A stretch of 64,000 bases of DNA from Pseudomonas sp. B6002 (GCF_013385985.1 NZ_JACAOY010000010.1:1-64000); one strand, 5' to 3'; positions 1 to 10,324 are shown, numbered from the stretch's first letter. The notes: a model not told the origin generated them from the letters alone. Program-made: numbers and translations.

Positions 1-106
1 CTTTTTCAACTTCCTTTTGGCTCCGATGAACTGAAGCAACTTACCGTCAAAACCTACATAACCCATTGTTTACCAAGGAGTTTTCCGTTTCGACTGCGCC
101 GGAAGT
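1..106 (-). other. rRNA operon leader (partial, runs off window)
   Basis: No protein gene is visible. Read leftward, this stretch follows a strong sigma-70 promoter and resembles the untranslated leader that precedes 16S rRNA in Pseudomonas. In PAO1 a 16S rRNA gene lies directly downstream of the equivalent tyrosyl-tRNA synthetase gene. The rRNA itself is outside the window, so the call rests on the promoter, the synteny and the lack of coding potential. Confidence 0.5.
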
Positions 107-141
107 GGGGCGAATTATAGACAGATATAATTCGCCGTCAA
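107..141 (-). promoter_or_regulatory. Probable rRNA operon promoter
   Basis: On the minus strand there is TTGACG (141-136), a 16-bp spacer and a perfect TATAAT (119-114), followed by a GC-rich discriminator (CGCCCC). This architecture is typical of growth-rate and stringently controlled stable-RNA promoters. It begins only 15 bp after the tyrS stop codon, leaving no room for a tyrS terminator, so tyrS transcripts may read into the rRNA operon. Confidence 0.6.
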
Positions 142-156
142 CACCTAATTTCAGCT

Positions 157-1356
157 TTATTCGGATTTGAGCGTGATACGCGCAAACGCCTTCTTCCCAG
201 CCTGGCAAACATGGGTAGCGCCCAGCTCGTATATAAAGGTGCGATCGACAACCTCACCATCTATACGCACACCACCCGACCCCAGAAGGTCCCGCGCAAC
301 CGCCGAATTCTTAACCAGGCCCGCCTTATTAAGGACAGCCGCAATTGGCATCGCCTCAGCAGCAGACAGCTCGATCTCCGGCAGATCATCCGGCAACTCG
401 CCATCCTTCATACGGTTGCCCGCCGCGCGGTGAGCATTGGCCGCAGCCTCTTCACCATGGAACCGCGCAACAATCTCTTCCGCCAGCTTGATCTTCACAT
501 CACGCGGATTGGCACCCGCCTCGACTTCAGCGCGCAGTGCATTGATCTCATCCATCGAGCGGAAGCTCAACAGCTCGAAGTAACGCCACATCAGCGCATC
601 CGGAATAGAGACCAGCTTGCCGTACATCACACCCGGCGCCTCCTGGATACCTACATAGTTGCCCAACGACTTGGACATCTTCTTGACGCCATCCAACCCT
701 TCCAACAAAGGCATGGTGAGAATGCACTGAGCTTCTTGCCCATATGCACGCTGCAGCTCACGCCCCATCAGCAAGTTGAACTTCTGATCGGTACCGCCCA
801 GCTCAACATCCGCGCGCAAGGCTACCGAGTCATAGCCCTGAACCAGCGGATAAAGGAACTCATGGATAGCGATAGGCTGGTTAGTCGAGTAGCGCTTGTC
901 GAAGTCATCACGCTCAAGCATCCGCGCAACGGTGTACTGAGACGTCAGGCGAATGAAGTCGGCCGGCCCCATCTGATCCATCCACGTGGAGTTGAACGCC
1001 ACTTCGGTCTTGGCCGGATCGAGGATCTTGAATACCTGGGTCTTGTAGGTCTCGGCATTGTCGAGAACCTGCTCACGAGTCAACGGCGGACGCGTAGCAC
1101 TCTTGCCGCTCGGATCGCCGATCATCCCCGTGAAGTCACCTATAAGGAAGATGACCTGATGCCCCAGCTCCTGGAACTGACGCAGCTTATTAATAAGCAC
1201 GGTATGACCCAGGTGCAGATCCGGCGCAGTCGGGTCAAAGCCGGCTTTAATACGCAGGGGTTGGCCACGCTTGAGCTTTTCGATCAGCTCAGCTTCCACC
1301 AACAGTTCTTCCGCACCACGTTTTATCAGCGCTAGCTGCTCTTCAACCGACTTCAT
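157..1356 (-). CDS. tyrS: Tyrosyl-tRNA synthetase (TyrZ type)
   Basis: Class I aminoacyl-tRNA synthetase that charges tRNA-Tyr with tyrosine in the cytoplasm. The 399-aa protein has a HIGH-type signature HLGH at residues 48-51, the KMSKS loop at 226-230 and an S4-like RNA-binding domain at the C-terminus (roughly 335-395). I start at the ATG giving MKSVEEQ. An in-frame upstream ATG at 1401 would add 15 residues that do not fit the family. The place next to the M23 peptidase and anmK, with an rRNA promoter downstream, matches PAO1 tyrZ (PA0668). It is transcribed divergently from the M23 peptidase across about 200 bp. Confidence 0.95.
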   Translation of the reverse strand: MKSVEEQLALIKRGAEELLVEAELIEKLKRGQPLRIKAGFDPTAPDLHLGHTVLINKLRQFQELGHQVIFLIGDFTGMIGDPSGKSATRPPLTREQVLDNAETYKTQVFKILDPAKTEVAFNSTWMDQMGPADFIRLTSQYTVARMLERDDFDKRYSTNQPIAIHEFLYPLVQGYDSVALRADVELGGTDQKFNLLMGRELQRAYGQEAQCILTMPLLEGLDGVKKMSKSLGNYVGIQEAPGVMYGKLVSIPDALMWRYFELLSFRSMDEINALRAEVEAGANPRDVKIKLAEEIVARFHGEEAAANAHRAAGNRMKDGELPDDLPEIELSAAEAMPIAAVLNKAGLVKNSAVARDLLGSGGVRIDGEVVDRTFIYELGATHVCQAGKKAFARITLKSE

Positions 1357-1565
1357 AACAGACCCGCAAGGCTCAGATTCAAAAGGGAACCAACCATACA
1401 AGATCAGGGACTAATTACAAGTTTTGCCCTGCGAACGGACACCGTTCAACAAGCCCAGCGTTCGCGAGCTTGCGCCACAGATGATTTGGTTATATTTTAT
1501 ACAGTTATTTCATCTTCATCATGTCATTCATCTTTTCCATTTCATCTTCAAAGTCAAAATTACTT

Positions 1566-2969
1566 ATGACCACAGAACCGTCTAAAGCGCCGCCGCTTTA
1601 CCCGAAGACCCACTTGCTCGCCGCAAGTGGCATCGCCGCCCTTCTCAGCCTGGCACTCCTGGTATTCCCTTCCAGTGACGTAGAAGCCAAACGAACATCC
1701 CTGAGCCTTGACCTGGAAAGTCCTGTTGAACAACTGACACAAGATCAAGACGCTTCCGACGCCCAACAAGCCACAAATGCGCCAACCGAATCGCCGTTCG
1801 CACAGATAGAAAGCACACCTGAGGACACCCAACAGGCTACCCAGGAAGCACCCGCCGCCAAGACCCCTCAACACCGCGAAGTCATCGTGGCCAAGGGCGA
1901 CACGCTTTCCACCCTGTTCGAGAAGGTCGGCCTGCCCGCGGCAACCGTTAATGAGGTGCTGGCGAGCGATAAACAAGCCAAGCAGTTCACACAGCTCAAA
2001 CACGGCCAGAAGCTTGAGTTCGAACTGACGCCCGACGGCCAGCTGAACAACCTGCACAGCAGTGTCAGCGACCTCGAAACCATCACCCTGACCAAGGGCG
2101 CCAAGGGTTTCGCCTTCAATCGCGTCACCACCAAACCGGTCATGCGCTCCGCTTATGTACATGGCGTGATCAACAGCTCCCTGTCGCAATCCGCCGCCCG
2201 TGCCGGCCTGTCCCACAGCATGACCATGGACATGGCCAGCGTGTTCGGATACGACATCGACTTCGCCCAGGACATCCGCCAGGGCGACGAATTCGACGTG
2301 ATCTACGAGCAGAAAGTCGCCAACGGCAAGGTGGTCGGCACCGGCAACATCCTCTCGGCACGCTTCACCAACCGCGGCAAGACCTACACGGCCGTGCGCT
2401 ACACCAACAAACAAGGCAACAGCAGCTACTACACGGCTGACGGCAACAGCATGCGCAAGGCCTTCATCCGCACGCCAGTGGACTTCGCTCGCATTAGCTC
2501 GCGTTTCTCCATGGGTCGCAAGCATCCAATTCTGAACAAAATCCGCGCCCACAAAGGCGTCGACTATGCCGCTCCACGCGGTACGCCGATCAAAGCAGCA
2601 GGTGACGGCAAGGTGCTGCTGGCAGGACGTCGTGGTGGCTACGGCAATACCGTAATCATCCAGCACGGCAACACCTATCGGACCCTGTATGGCCACATGC
2701 AAGGCTTCGCCAAGGGCGTGTCCACCGGCAGCAACGTGAAACAGGGCCAAGTGATCGGCTATATCGGTACCACCGGCCTGTCGACCGGCCCGCACCTGCA
2801 CTACGAGTTCCAGGTCAATGGCGTCCACGTCGACCCACTGGGCCAGAAGCTGCCGATGGCTGACCCGATCGCCAAAGCAGAGCGTGCGCGTTTCCTGCAA
2901 CAAAGCCAGCCGCTGATGGCACGCATGGATCAGGAACGCTCCACCCTGCTGGCTTCGGCAAAGCGTTAA
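1566..2969 (+). CDS. M23-family peptidoglycan endopeptidase
   Basis: Predicted zinc metallopeptidase acting on peptidoglycan cross-links in the periplasm, of the MepM/LytM type. The 467-aa protein has an N-terminal signal-anchor (about residues 14-35), a proline/glutamine-rich linker, a LysM/OapA-like segment near 100-150 (GDTLSTLF) and a C-terminal M23 domain. The zinc ligands are visible as HKGVD (H329, D333) and HLH (near 410). The start giving MTTEPSK is preferred by family resemblance. An upstream in-frame ATG at 1521 also lacks a clear Shine-Dalgarno. anmK follows 3 bp after the stop, which suggests joint use in cell-wall turnover. Confidence 0.88.
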   Translation: MTTEPSKAPPLYPKTHLLAASGIAALLSLALLVFPSSDVEAKRTSLSLDLESPVEQLTQDQDASDAQQATNAPTESPFAQIESTPEDTQQATQEAPAAKTPQHREVIVAKGDTLSTLFEKVGLPAATVNEVLASDKQAKQFTQLKHGQKLEFELTPDGQLNNLHSSVSDLETITLTKGAKGFAFNRVTTKPVMRSAYVHGVINSSLSQSAARAGLSHSMTMDMASVFGYDIDFAQDIRQGDEFDVIYEQKVANGKVVGTGNILSARFTNRGKTYTAVRYTNKQGNSSYYTADGNSMRKAFIRTPVDFARISSRFSMGRKHPILNKIRAHKGVDYAAPRGTPIKAAGDGKVLLAGRRGGYGNTVIIQHGNTYRTLYGHMQGFAKGVSTGSNVKQGQVIGYIGTTGLSTGPHLHYEFQVNGVHVDPLGQKLPMADPIAKAERARFLQQSQPLMARMDQERSTLLASAKR

Positions 2970-4064
<1,095 letters not shown>

Positions 4065-4076
4065 GCCCCAGACAGC

Positions 4077-4115
4077 AAAACGCCGCTTGGCCTATGGAGG
4101 CCAAGCGGCGTTTTT
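4077..4115. terminator. Bidirectional terminator between anmK and erpA
   Basis: A perfect 13-bp stem (4081-4093 with 4098-4110) with the 4-nt loop ATGG is flanked by AAAA on the left and TTTTT on the right. It can therefore end both the rightward anmK transcript and the leftward erpA transcript. Confidence 0.85.
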
Positions 4116-4129
4116 GTATCCGCAATCGA

Positions 4130-4480
4130 TCAGATCGAGAACGAAGACCCGCAACCACAGGTAGTGGTGGCGTTAGGGTTCTTGATCACGAAACGCGAAC
4201 CCTCCAGACCTTCCTGGTAATCCACCTCGGCACCTGCCAGGTATTGGAAGCTCATCGGGTCCACGACCAGGCTTACGCCCTCGCGCTCAACGATGGTGTC
4301 GTCATCGGCCACATCTTCATCGAAGGTAAAACCGTACTGAAACCCTGAACAACCGCCGCCCGTAACAAATACGCGCAGCTTCAAGCGATCATTACCCTCT
4401 TCATCGACCAGGCTCTTCACCTTGTGCGCAGCACCGTGGGTGAATTGCAAAGCCGTGGGGGTGAAGGATTCAACGCTCAT
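4130..4480 (-). CDS. erpA: Iron-sulfur cluster insertion protein ErpA
   Basis: A-type carrier that delivers Fe-S clusters to apo-proteins such as those of isoprenoid synthesis. The protein is 116 aa, and the three cluster-ligating cysteines C44, C108 and C110 (GGGCSGF and TCGCGSSF) are present. The chosen ATG is preceded by GGGAGA at normal spacing. A longer reading from 4528 adds 16 residues with no family support. It is a monocistronic leftward gene between two terminators, as at PAO1 PA0665. Confidence 0.95.
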
Positions 4481-4601
4481 GCTGATAATCTCCCGGCGTA
4501 CCGCCGCCATATGCGTAATGGCGGGCATTATCCGCTTCTCCTAGAAAAGCGGTCAACTATTGTTACGGTATATCAATCGGCGTTGCCGCCATTAAAAACA
4601 C

Positions 4602-4626
4602 AAAAGGCCCGATCAACGGGCCTTTT
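4602..4626. terminator. Terminator after argC
   Basis: The inverted repeat AAAAGGCCCG / CGGGCCTTTT has a 5-nt loop and lies just beyond the argC stop. The flanking A and T runs make it usable in both directions. Confidence 0.8.
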
Positions 4627-4645
4627 GCTGAGCGGCTAAACAGCC

Positions 4646-5680
4646 TTAAGGCAGCATGCCCGCGTGGGACAGGCCCAGCTTCTCATCCAGGCCGAACAGG
4701 ATGTTCATGTTCTGCACCGCCTGGCCCGACGCGCCCTTGACCAGGTTGTCGATCACCGACAACACCACCACCAGGTCGCCATCCTGCGGACGGTGCACGG
4801 CAATCCGGCACACGTTGGCGCCGCGCACGCTGCGCGTTTCCGGGTGGCTGCCAGCCGGCATCACGTCGACGAACGGCTCATTGGCATAACGCTTTTCAAA
4901 CAACGCCTGCAGGTCGACCGAGCGATCCACCACGGTTGCGTACAACGTGGAGTGAATGCCACGGATCATCGGGGTCAGGTGCGGCACGAAGGTCAGACCC
5001 ACGTCCTTGCCCGCGGCGCGGCGCAAGCCCTGGCGGATTTCCGGCAAGTGACGGTGCCCTTTTACCGCATAGGCCTTCATGCTTTCCGACGTCTCGGAAT
5101 ACAGCGAACCCACCGCAGCACCACGGCCGGCACCGCTGACACCCGACTTGCAGTCGGCGATCAGGCGCGAAGTGTCCGCCAACCCAGCTTCCAGCAATGG
5201 CAGGAAACCAAGCTGGGTAGCCGTTGGATAGCAACCCGGCACCGCGATCAGGCGCGCTTGCTTGATCTGCTCACGATTGACTTCCGGCAAGCCATACACG
5301 GCTTCTTCCAACAACTGCGGCGCACCGTGAGGCTGGCCGTACCACCTGGCCCACTCATCGGCGTCTTGCAGGCGGAAGTCCGCCGACAGGTCGATCACCT
5401 TGGTGCCAGCCGCCAGCAGTTCACCTGCCAACGCATGGGCAACACCGTGCGGCGTAGCAAAGAACACCACATCACAGGCGCCAAGAGTCTTGATGTCCGG
5501 AACGCTGAATGCCAGGCCGTCGTAGTGGCCTCGCAGGTTCGGGTACATATCAGCAACGGCCAGCCCGGCCTCGGATCGGGAAGTGATGACCACCACCTCA
5601 GCTTGCGGATGCTGAGCCAACAGACGCAGCAATTCGACACCGGTGTAACCCGTGCCGCCGACGATACCGACCTTGACCAT
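4646..5680 (-). CDS. argC: N-acetyl-gamma-glutamyl-phosphate reductase
   Basis: NADPH-dependent reduction of N-acetylglutamyl phosphate to the semialdehyde, the third step of arginine synthesis. The 344-aa protein has the N-terminal Rossmann motif [10 protein letters not shown] and the active-site cysteine C150 in AVPGCYPT. The start at MVKVGIVGG is preceded by an AGG-containing site. An upstream ATG would add 30 unrelated residues. The gene is monocistronic, has its own terminator, and is divergent from hemJ. Confidence 0.96.
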   Translation of the reverse strand: MVKVGIVGGTGYTGVELLRLLAQHPQAEVVVITSRSEAGLAVADMYPNLRGHYDGLAFSVPDIKTLGACDVVFFATPHGVAHALAGELLAAGTKVIDLSADFRLQDADEWARWYGQPHGAPQLLEEAVYGLPEVNREQIKQARLIAVPGCYPTATQLGFLPLLEAGLADTSRLIADCKSGVSGAGRGAAVGSLYSETSESMKAYAVKGHRHLPEIRQGLRRAAGKDVGLTFVPHLTPMIRGIHSTLYATVVDRSVDLQALFEKRYANEPFVDVMPAGSHPETRSVRGANVCRIAVHRPQDGDLVVVLSVIDNLVKGASGQAVQNMNILFGLDEKLGLSHAGMLP

Positions 5681-5815
5681 AAACCTGCCCTCAACGAACC
5701 CACTGGAAAGCCGTCGATAATAGGGGCCGCATCGTCCTGCGACAACCGTCAACGTGACGTACGGGCGCATGAGCCACTACTATCGTGGCTACCGTGAACC
5801 TGGGAATAACTAAAA

Positions 5816-6244
5816 ATGCTTTATCTATGGGTCAAAGCCTTCCACATCATCAGCATCGTCTGCTGGTTTGCCGGGCTGTTCTACCTGCCACGCCTGTTCG
5901 TCTACCACGCCCAAAGCGAAGACACCGTCAGCAAGGAACGCTTCAGCCTCATGGAGCGCAAGCTGTACCGCGGCATCATGGGCCCGGCGATGGTTGCGGC
6001 ACTGATCTTCGGCGGCTGGCTGATCTACCTCAACCCGAGCATCTTTCATTCGGGCGGCTGGATCCACGCCAAGCTGACCCTCGTGGTACTGCTCATCGGC
6101 TACCACCACATGTGCGGCGCGCAGGTAAAACGCTTCGCCCGTGGCGAAAACACCCGCAGCCATGTCTTTTATCGCTGGTTCAATGAAGTGCCCGTTCTGA
6201 TATTGCTGGCTATCGTAATTTTGGTCGTGGTCAAACCGTTCTAA
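5816..6244 (+). CDS. hemJ: Protoporphyrinogen IX oxidase HemJ
   Basis: Membrane enzyme oxidising protoporphyrinogen IX to protoporphyrin IX in heme synthesis, used by many Gram-negatives that lack HemG and HemY. The 142-aa protein has about four membrane helices and the family N-terminus MLYLWVKAFHIISIVCWFAG with its conserved histidine. It lies divergent from argC and 24 bp ahead of the nitronate monooxygenase, as in PAO1 (PA0661). The function is inferred from the family. Confidence 0.85.
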   Translation: MLYLWVKAFHIISIVCWFAGLFYLPRLFVYHAQSEDTVSKERFSLMERKLYRGIMGPAMVAALIFGGWLIYLNPSIFHSGGWIHAKLTLVVLLIGYHHMCGAQVKRFARGENTRSHVFYRWFNEVPVLILLAIVILVVVKPF

Positions 6245-6268
6245 CTTCAATCACACGGGGTACCTCCA

Positions 6269-7231
6269 ATGTCGCTGCCCGCTCTGCTTGAACAACGTCT
6301 GCGCCTGCCCGTGGTGGCGGCGCCGATGTTCCTGATTTCCAACCCGCAACTGGTCCTGGCGTGCTGTCGCAATGGAGTGGTGGGGAGCTTTCCCGCCCTC
6401 AACCAGCGCGAAAGCAGCGGCTTCAAGGCCTGGCTGGAAGAAATCGAGGCGGGCCTGGCACAGCTGGACACCCCCGCGCCATATGCCGTCAATTTGATTG
6501 TGCATAACAGCAACCCACGGCTGGAGGCCGACCTGGCGATCTGCGTCGAGCACAAAGTGCCGATCGTCATCACCAGCCTGGGCGCTGTGAAGGAACTGGT
6601 CGACGCCGTCCACAGCTACGGCGGCCTGGTGTTCCATGACGTCACCACCCGACGCCATGCCGAAAAAGCCGCCGAGGCCGGTGTCGATGGCCTGATCGCC
6701 GTCGCAGCGGGCGCCGGTGGCCATGCGGGCACCTGGAGCCCGTTTTCCCTGATTGCCGAGATTCGTCAGTTCTTCGACAAGACCTTGCTGCTGGCCGGTT
6801 GCCTCAACCATGGCCACGAGATCCTCGCCGCTCAACTGCTCGGCGCCGACCTCGCCTATTTCGGCACACGCTTTATCGGTACCACCGAAAGCCACGCCCC
6901 GGATGCGTATAAAGAGATGCTGCTCACATCGCGCGCCGCCGACATCGTGCACACTCCCGCAGTCTCCGGCGTGCCCGCAAGCTTCATGCGCCAGAGCCTG
7001 GAAAACGCCGGTTTTGACCTCGCCGCCCTACAGGGCAAGGGCGAAGTCAACTTCGGTTCCAAGCTCAAGCCGTTGAGCGACGAGGCCAAGGCGTGGAAGA
7101 CTGTATGGTCTGCCGGCCAAGGCGTCGGTGAGATTGATGATTTGCCCAGCGTCGATGAACTGATTGCCCGCCTGGATGCCGAATACCGCAAGGCACGCGA
7201 GCAAGCAGCACAATTGCGCTGGCCACGCTGA
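6269..7231 (+). CDS. Nitronate monooxygenase (2-nitropropane dioxygenase family)
   Basis: FMN-dependent TIM-barrel enzyme of the nitronate monooxygenase family, which detoxifies alkyl nitronates such as propionate 3-nitronate. The 320-aa protein has the N-terminal motif PVVAAPMFLIS and the FMN-phosphate region AAGAGGHAGTWSP with its catalytic-type histidine, followed by GADLAYFGTRF. It probably shares a transcript with hemJ (24-bp gap). The true substrate is not evident from the sequence. Confidence 0.85.
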   Translation: MSLPALLEQRLRLPVVAAPMFLISNPQLVLACCRNGVVGSFPALNQRESSGFKAWLEEIEAGLAQLDTPAPYAVNLIVHNSNPRLEADLAICVEHKVPIVITSLGAVKELVDAVHSYGGLVFHDVTTRRHAEKAAEAGVDGLIAVAAGAGGHAGTWSPFSLIAEIRQFFDKTLLLAGCLNHGHEILAAQLLGADLAYFGTRFIGTTESHAPDAYKEMLLTSRAADIVHTPAVSGVPASFMRQSLENAGFDLAALQGKGEVNFGSKLKPLSDEAKAWKTVWSAGQGVGEIDDLPSVDELIARLDAEYRKAREQAAQLRWPR

Positions 7232-7241
7232 CCCAACCGCA

Positions 7242-7264
7242 AGGCCTGCCAACCGAGCAGGCCT
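7242..7264. other. Intergenic hairpin without U-run
   Basis: The inverted repeat AGGCCTGC / GCAGGCCT has a 7-nt loop and lies between the nitronate monooxygenase stop and the DUF805 gene. It is followed by C-rich sequence rather than T residues, so it is a weak terminator candidate or an mRNA-stabilising hairpin. Confidence 0.4.
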
Positions 7265-7299
7265 GCCCCCCCTCCCAGACAAGTGACAAGGATGCCCGC

Positions 7300-8265
7300 A
7301 TGAGCGACAACCGTTTCAAGATTGTGTTTGACGGAGCCTTGCTCCCGGGTGTCGAAAGCACCACTGCCAAACTGAACCTCGCCGAACTGTTCAAGAGCGA
7401 CGTGGGCGCCATCGAAAAGCTGTTTACCGGTCGCCCGGTCGCGCTCAAGCGTGACCTTTCCCGTTCTGACGCTGAAACCTACCTCACCGCACTGAAAAAC
7501 GCCGGCATCGATGCGCGTATCGAAGCCGAACAACCCGTGGCCTTCAGCCTGGCAGAAGCCCACGAGACCGATTCCGGCTCCGCTAGTTATTCACGCCCCG
7601 CCGCATCGCCCTACGCGCCACCCCGCGCGGCCGTCGGTGATAACGGGGCAGAATTCTCGACACTCAAGGTGTTCACCATCCATGGCCGTATCGGCCGCCT
7701 GCGCTACCTGGCGTGGACACTGGTGTTGACCCTTGCAATGCTCGTAGCGGGCGGCATTATCAGCACCGTCAGCTTTGCCGTGGCGACCGCTTCGCCGACG
7801 TTGGGCGCCATTATTGGTGTGCTGCTGGGCTTGGCACTGTGTGTGGCGATTGTTTGGGTCAGCGTGCAAATCGGAGTGCAACGACTACATGACTTGGGCT
7901 GGTCCGGCTGGCTGTGGCTCTTGCATCTGGTGCCACTGGTAAACAGCGTCTTCCCTATCCTGCTGCTGGTATTGCCGGGTAACGCTGGTGCCAACCAATA
8001 TGGCGCGCCACCACCGCGTAACTCCACGGCAGTAAAAGTCTTGGCCGCCCTGTGGCTCGCGTTTATTCCACTGATGTTCGGCCTTTTGCTGACGCTGGGT
8101 ATGAACGGCTACCTGAACCAACTCGAAGCCAATATGGACAGCAGCTATGAAAGCAGCTCCATCACCTCCGATGACGCCACCGATCAAAGCGTCACCGTTG
8201 ATGAAGAAGAGCGCGCGCAAAGTGCTGACGACACAGCCGAACCTGTAGACTCTCCAGAACAGTGA
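7300..8265 (+). CDS. DUF805-domain inner-membrane protein
   Basis: Function unknown. The 321-aa protein has three parts. An 85-residue soluble N-terminal region begins MSDNRFKIVFDG. A DUF805-like core with about four hydrophobic helices (roughly residues 130-275) includes the hallmark GRIGRLRYL and HDLGWSGW motifs. The C-terminal tail is very acidic and rich in Asp, Glu and Ser. The N-terminal region is not part of DUF805 and has the look of a small alpha/beta domain (see findings). The gene stands alone between two hairpins. Confidence 0.75.
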   Translation: MSDNRFKIVFDGALLPGVESTTAKLNLAELFKSDVGAIEKLFTGRPVALKRDLSRSDAETYLTALKNAGIDARIEAEQPVAFSLAEAHETDSGSASYSRPAASPYAPPRAAVGDNGAEFSTLKVFTIHGRIGRLRYLAWTLVLTLAMLVAGGIISTVSFAVATASPTLGAIIGVLLGLALCVAIVWVSVQIGVQRLHDLGWSGWLWLLHLVPLVNSVFPILLLVLPGNAGANQYGAPPPRNSTAVKVLAALWLAFIPLMFGLLLTLGMNGYLNQLEANMDSSYESSSITSDDATDQSVTVDEEERAQSADDTAEPVDSPEQ

Positions 8266-8278
8266 AGAAACGCCCGTC

Positions 8279-8302
8279 GCCTGTGATGCCTCTGTCACAG
8301 GC
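8279..8302. other. Intergenic hairpin without U-run
   Basis: A perfect 8-bp stem GCCTGTGA / TCACAGGC with an 8-nt loop lies between the DUF805 gene and the SDR gene. No T-run follows, so it is a weak terminator or an RNA-processing hairpin. Confidence 0.4.
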
Positions 8303-8328
8303 CCGGTAGCGTTGCGATGGAGAAAGGC

Positions 8329-9117
8329 ATGACCCGTTACGCTCTGATCACCGGTGCCTCCAGCGGCATCGGCCTGGCCTTGGCCGAAGCACTGGCCCGT
8401 CGCGGCCGCAGCTTGATTCTGGTGGCCCGCCAGCGTGATCAGTTGGAAAGCATTGCAATCGAATTGACCCAACGGTTTGGCGTCGAAGTGCTGTTTCGGG
8501 CCTGCGACCTGGGCGAGCCGCTGCGCTTGTCCGGTTTTCTGCTGGAGCTTGAAGAGGGCGAGCGGCAGATCGACCTGTTGGTCAACTGCGCCGGTATCGG
8601 CACCAGCGGGCCGTTCCTGGCCCAGGACTGGATGACCGAACAGGACCTGATCGAAGTCAACATCCTGGCCCTGACCCGTATGTGTCATGCCCTGGGCAAC
8701 GCGATGGCACTGCAGGGGGGCGGGCAGATCCTCAACGTGGCCTCGGTTGCAGCCTTTCAACCCGGCCCGTGGATGAGCAGCTACTACGCCAGCAAGGCGT
8801 ATGTACTGCACTTCTCCGAAGGCCTGCGCGAAGAGCTGAAGACCTGTGGCATCAAGGTCTCGGTGCTCTGCCCCGGCCCAACGCGCACTGCTTTCTTCGG
8901 CACGGCACAGATGGACACCGCCAAGCTCGACGCCAGCGAAAAGCTGATGAGCCCCGAGGAAGTGGCGCTCTACACCGTGCGCGCGCTGGAAAAGAACAAA
9001 GCCATCATCATTCCCGGCCGACGCAACCGCTGGATCACTTTCAGCCCACGACTCAGCCCGCGCTGGCTGACACGCAAGATCGCCGGCGCCATCAACAAGG
9101 CCTATTGCCCGCGCTGA
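8329..9117 (+). CDS. Short-chain dehydrogenase/reductase
   Basis: NAD(P)-dependent oxidoreductase of the classical SDR family, substrate unknown. The 262-aa protein has the cofactor motif TGASSGIG near the N-terminus, an NCAG motif and the catalytic YxxxK as Y152-K156. The start at MTRYALITG is chosen because GAGAAAGGC precedes it. An in-frame ATG 12 nt upstream (8317) would place that site inside the coding region. Synteny matches PAO1 PA0658. Confidence 0.85.
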   Translation: MTRYALITGASSGIGLALAEALARRGRSLILVARQRDQLESIAIELTQRFGVEVLFRACDLGEPLRLSGFLLELEEGERQIDLLVNCAGIGTSGPFLAQDWMTEQDLIEVNILALTRMCHALGNAMALQGGGQILNVASVAAFQPGPWMSSYYASKAYVLHFSEGLREELKTCGIKVSVLCPGPTRTAFFGTAQMDTAKLDASEKLMSPEEVALYTVRALEKNKAIIIPGRRNRWITFSPRLSPRWLTRKIAGAINKAYCPR

Positions 9118-9163
9118 ACGCCTGGGTACACTCATCCTGCACTTTCATAATGGAGAAACAGCT

Positions 9164-9502
9164 GTGGATACTCTGTTCACCAAGATCATCAACAGAGAAA
9201 TACCTGCGGACATCATCTACGAAGACGACCAGGTCCTGGCCTTCAAGGATATTCATCCAGCGGCGCCAGTGCATTTCCTGGTCATTCCGAAGAAACACAT
9301 CCCGACCCTCAACGACCTGACCGAGGAAGACAAAGCCCTGGCCGGTCATATCCTGTTCACCGCCCAGCGCCTGGCCGTGGAACAAGGCTGCGAGGAAGGT
9401 TTCCGCGTGGTGATGAACTGCAACCCGAAAGGCGGGCAGACCGTTTATCACATCCATATGCACGTGCTGGGTCAGCGCCAAATGAACTGGCCTCCGGGCT
9501 GA
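9164..9502 (+). CDS. hinT: HIT-family nucleotide-binding protein (HinT-like)
   Basis: Probable purine nucleoside phosphoramidase of the histidine-triad family. The 112-aa protein ends with the triad HIHMH at residues 96-100, followed by VLG. It uses a GTG start with GGAGAAAC about 8 nt upstream. An ATG overlapping that site is in another frame and is not the start. It lies 46 bp after the SDR on the same strand. The small size and N-terminus (DTLFTKIINREIPA) are typical of the family. Confidence 0.9.
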   Translation: MDTLFTKIINREIPADIIYEDDQVLAFKDIHPAAPVHFLVIPKKHIPTLNDLTEEDKALAGHILFTAQRLAVEQGCEEGFRVVMNCNPKGGQTVYHIHMHVLGQRQMNWPPG

Positions 9503-9518
9503 TCACCCTTTGGGCGGC

Positions 9519-9542
9519 GGTCGCGGCCTGCAGGCTGCGACC
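9519..9542. repeat. 24-bp near-perfect palindrome
   Basis: A self-complementary sequence centred on TGCA (arms GGTCGCGGCC and GGCTGCGACC, with one G-T wobble) lies between hinT and coq7. It may be a hinT transcript hairpin or a remnant of a Pseudomonas REP-like family. No T-run follows. Confidence 0.4.
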
Positions 9543-9620
9543 CTATGCCCTTGACTCAGCGCAAACGCTCGCCCTTCTCTTGCGGTAAACTGGCCGCCGA
9601 GATTCTTCCCGGAGGTCAGC

Positions 9621-10268
9621 ATGACTACCCAACGTCACTACTCGCCGATTGATCGTCTGTTGCTGCAAGCCGACATGGCCATGCGCACGTTGTTGCCGTT
9701 CAGCGGCCAACCGTACCGCCCGTCGCCCGCCATCGTGCAGCCCGACGCACAGTTGAGCGAGACCGACACCCGCCATGTCGCCGGCCTGATGCGCATCAAC
9801 CATACCGGTGAAGTCTGTGCCCAGGCGCTGTATCAAGGCCAGGCCCTGACGGCGAAGTTGCCGCAAGTGCGCGCAGCCATGGAGCATGCCGCCGAAGAAG
9901 AGATCGACCACCTGGCCTGGTGCGAACAACGCATTCGCCAGCTCGGTAGCCATCCCAGCGTGCTGAACCCACTGTTCTATGGCTTGTCGTTCGGCATCGG
10001 CGCCGCCGCCGGCTTGATCAGCGACAAAGTCAGCCTGGGTTTTGTCGCCGCCACCGAGCATCAAGTGTGCAAGCACCTGGATGAACACCTCGAGCAACTG
10101 CCCGCCGAAGACGAAAAGTCCCGGGCAATTCTTGAGCAGATGCGCATCGACGAAGAACACCACGCAGAAAGCGCGCTGGATGCTGGCGGCTTCCGTTTCC
10201 CGGCGCCGGTGAGGTTTGGCATGAGCCTGTTGGCCAAGGTCATGACTAAAAGCACATACCGAATCTGA
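9621..10268 (+). CDS. coq7: Demethoxyubiquinone hydroxylase
   Basis: Di-iron monooxygenase that hydroxylates 2-polyprenyl-3-methyl-6-methoxy-1,4-benzoquinol, the penultimate step of ubiquinone synthesis at the membrane. The 215-aa protein shows the paired iron-binding motifs [10 protein letters not shown] and [10 protein letters not shown] plus [15 protein letters not shown] near the start of the fold. A GGAGGTCAGC site precedes the ATG. In PAO1 speD separates coq7 from the OsmC gene. Here only 56 bp with a terminator lie between them. Confidence 0.93.
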   Translation: MTTQRHYSPIDRLLLQADMAMRTLLPFSGQPYRPSPAIVQPDAQLSETDTRHVAGLMRINHTGEVCAQALYQGQALTAKLPQVRAAMEHAAEEEIDHLAWCEQRIRQLGSHPSVLNPLFYGLSFGIGAAAGLISDKVSLGFVAATEHQVCKHLDEHLEQLPAEDEKSRAILEQMRIDEEHHAESALDAGGFRFPAPVRFGMSLLAKVMTKSTYRI

Positions 10269-10276
10269 GCCGAAAA

Positions 10277-10307
10277 AAAGGGCGCTTTCACAGCGCCCTT
10301 TCTTTTT
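10277..10307. terminator. Terminator between coq7 and the OsmC gene
   Basis: AAAGGGCGCT / AGCGCCCTTT with a 5-nt loop, preceded by an A-run and followed by TTCTTTTT. It serves both convergent genes. Confidence 0.85.
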
Positions 10308-10324
10308 GCCGGCAGATCGTGTGA

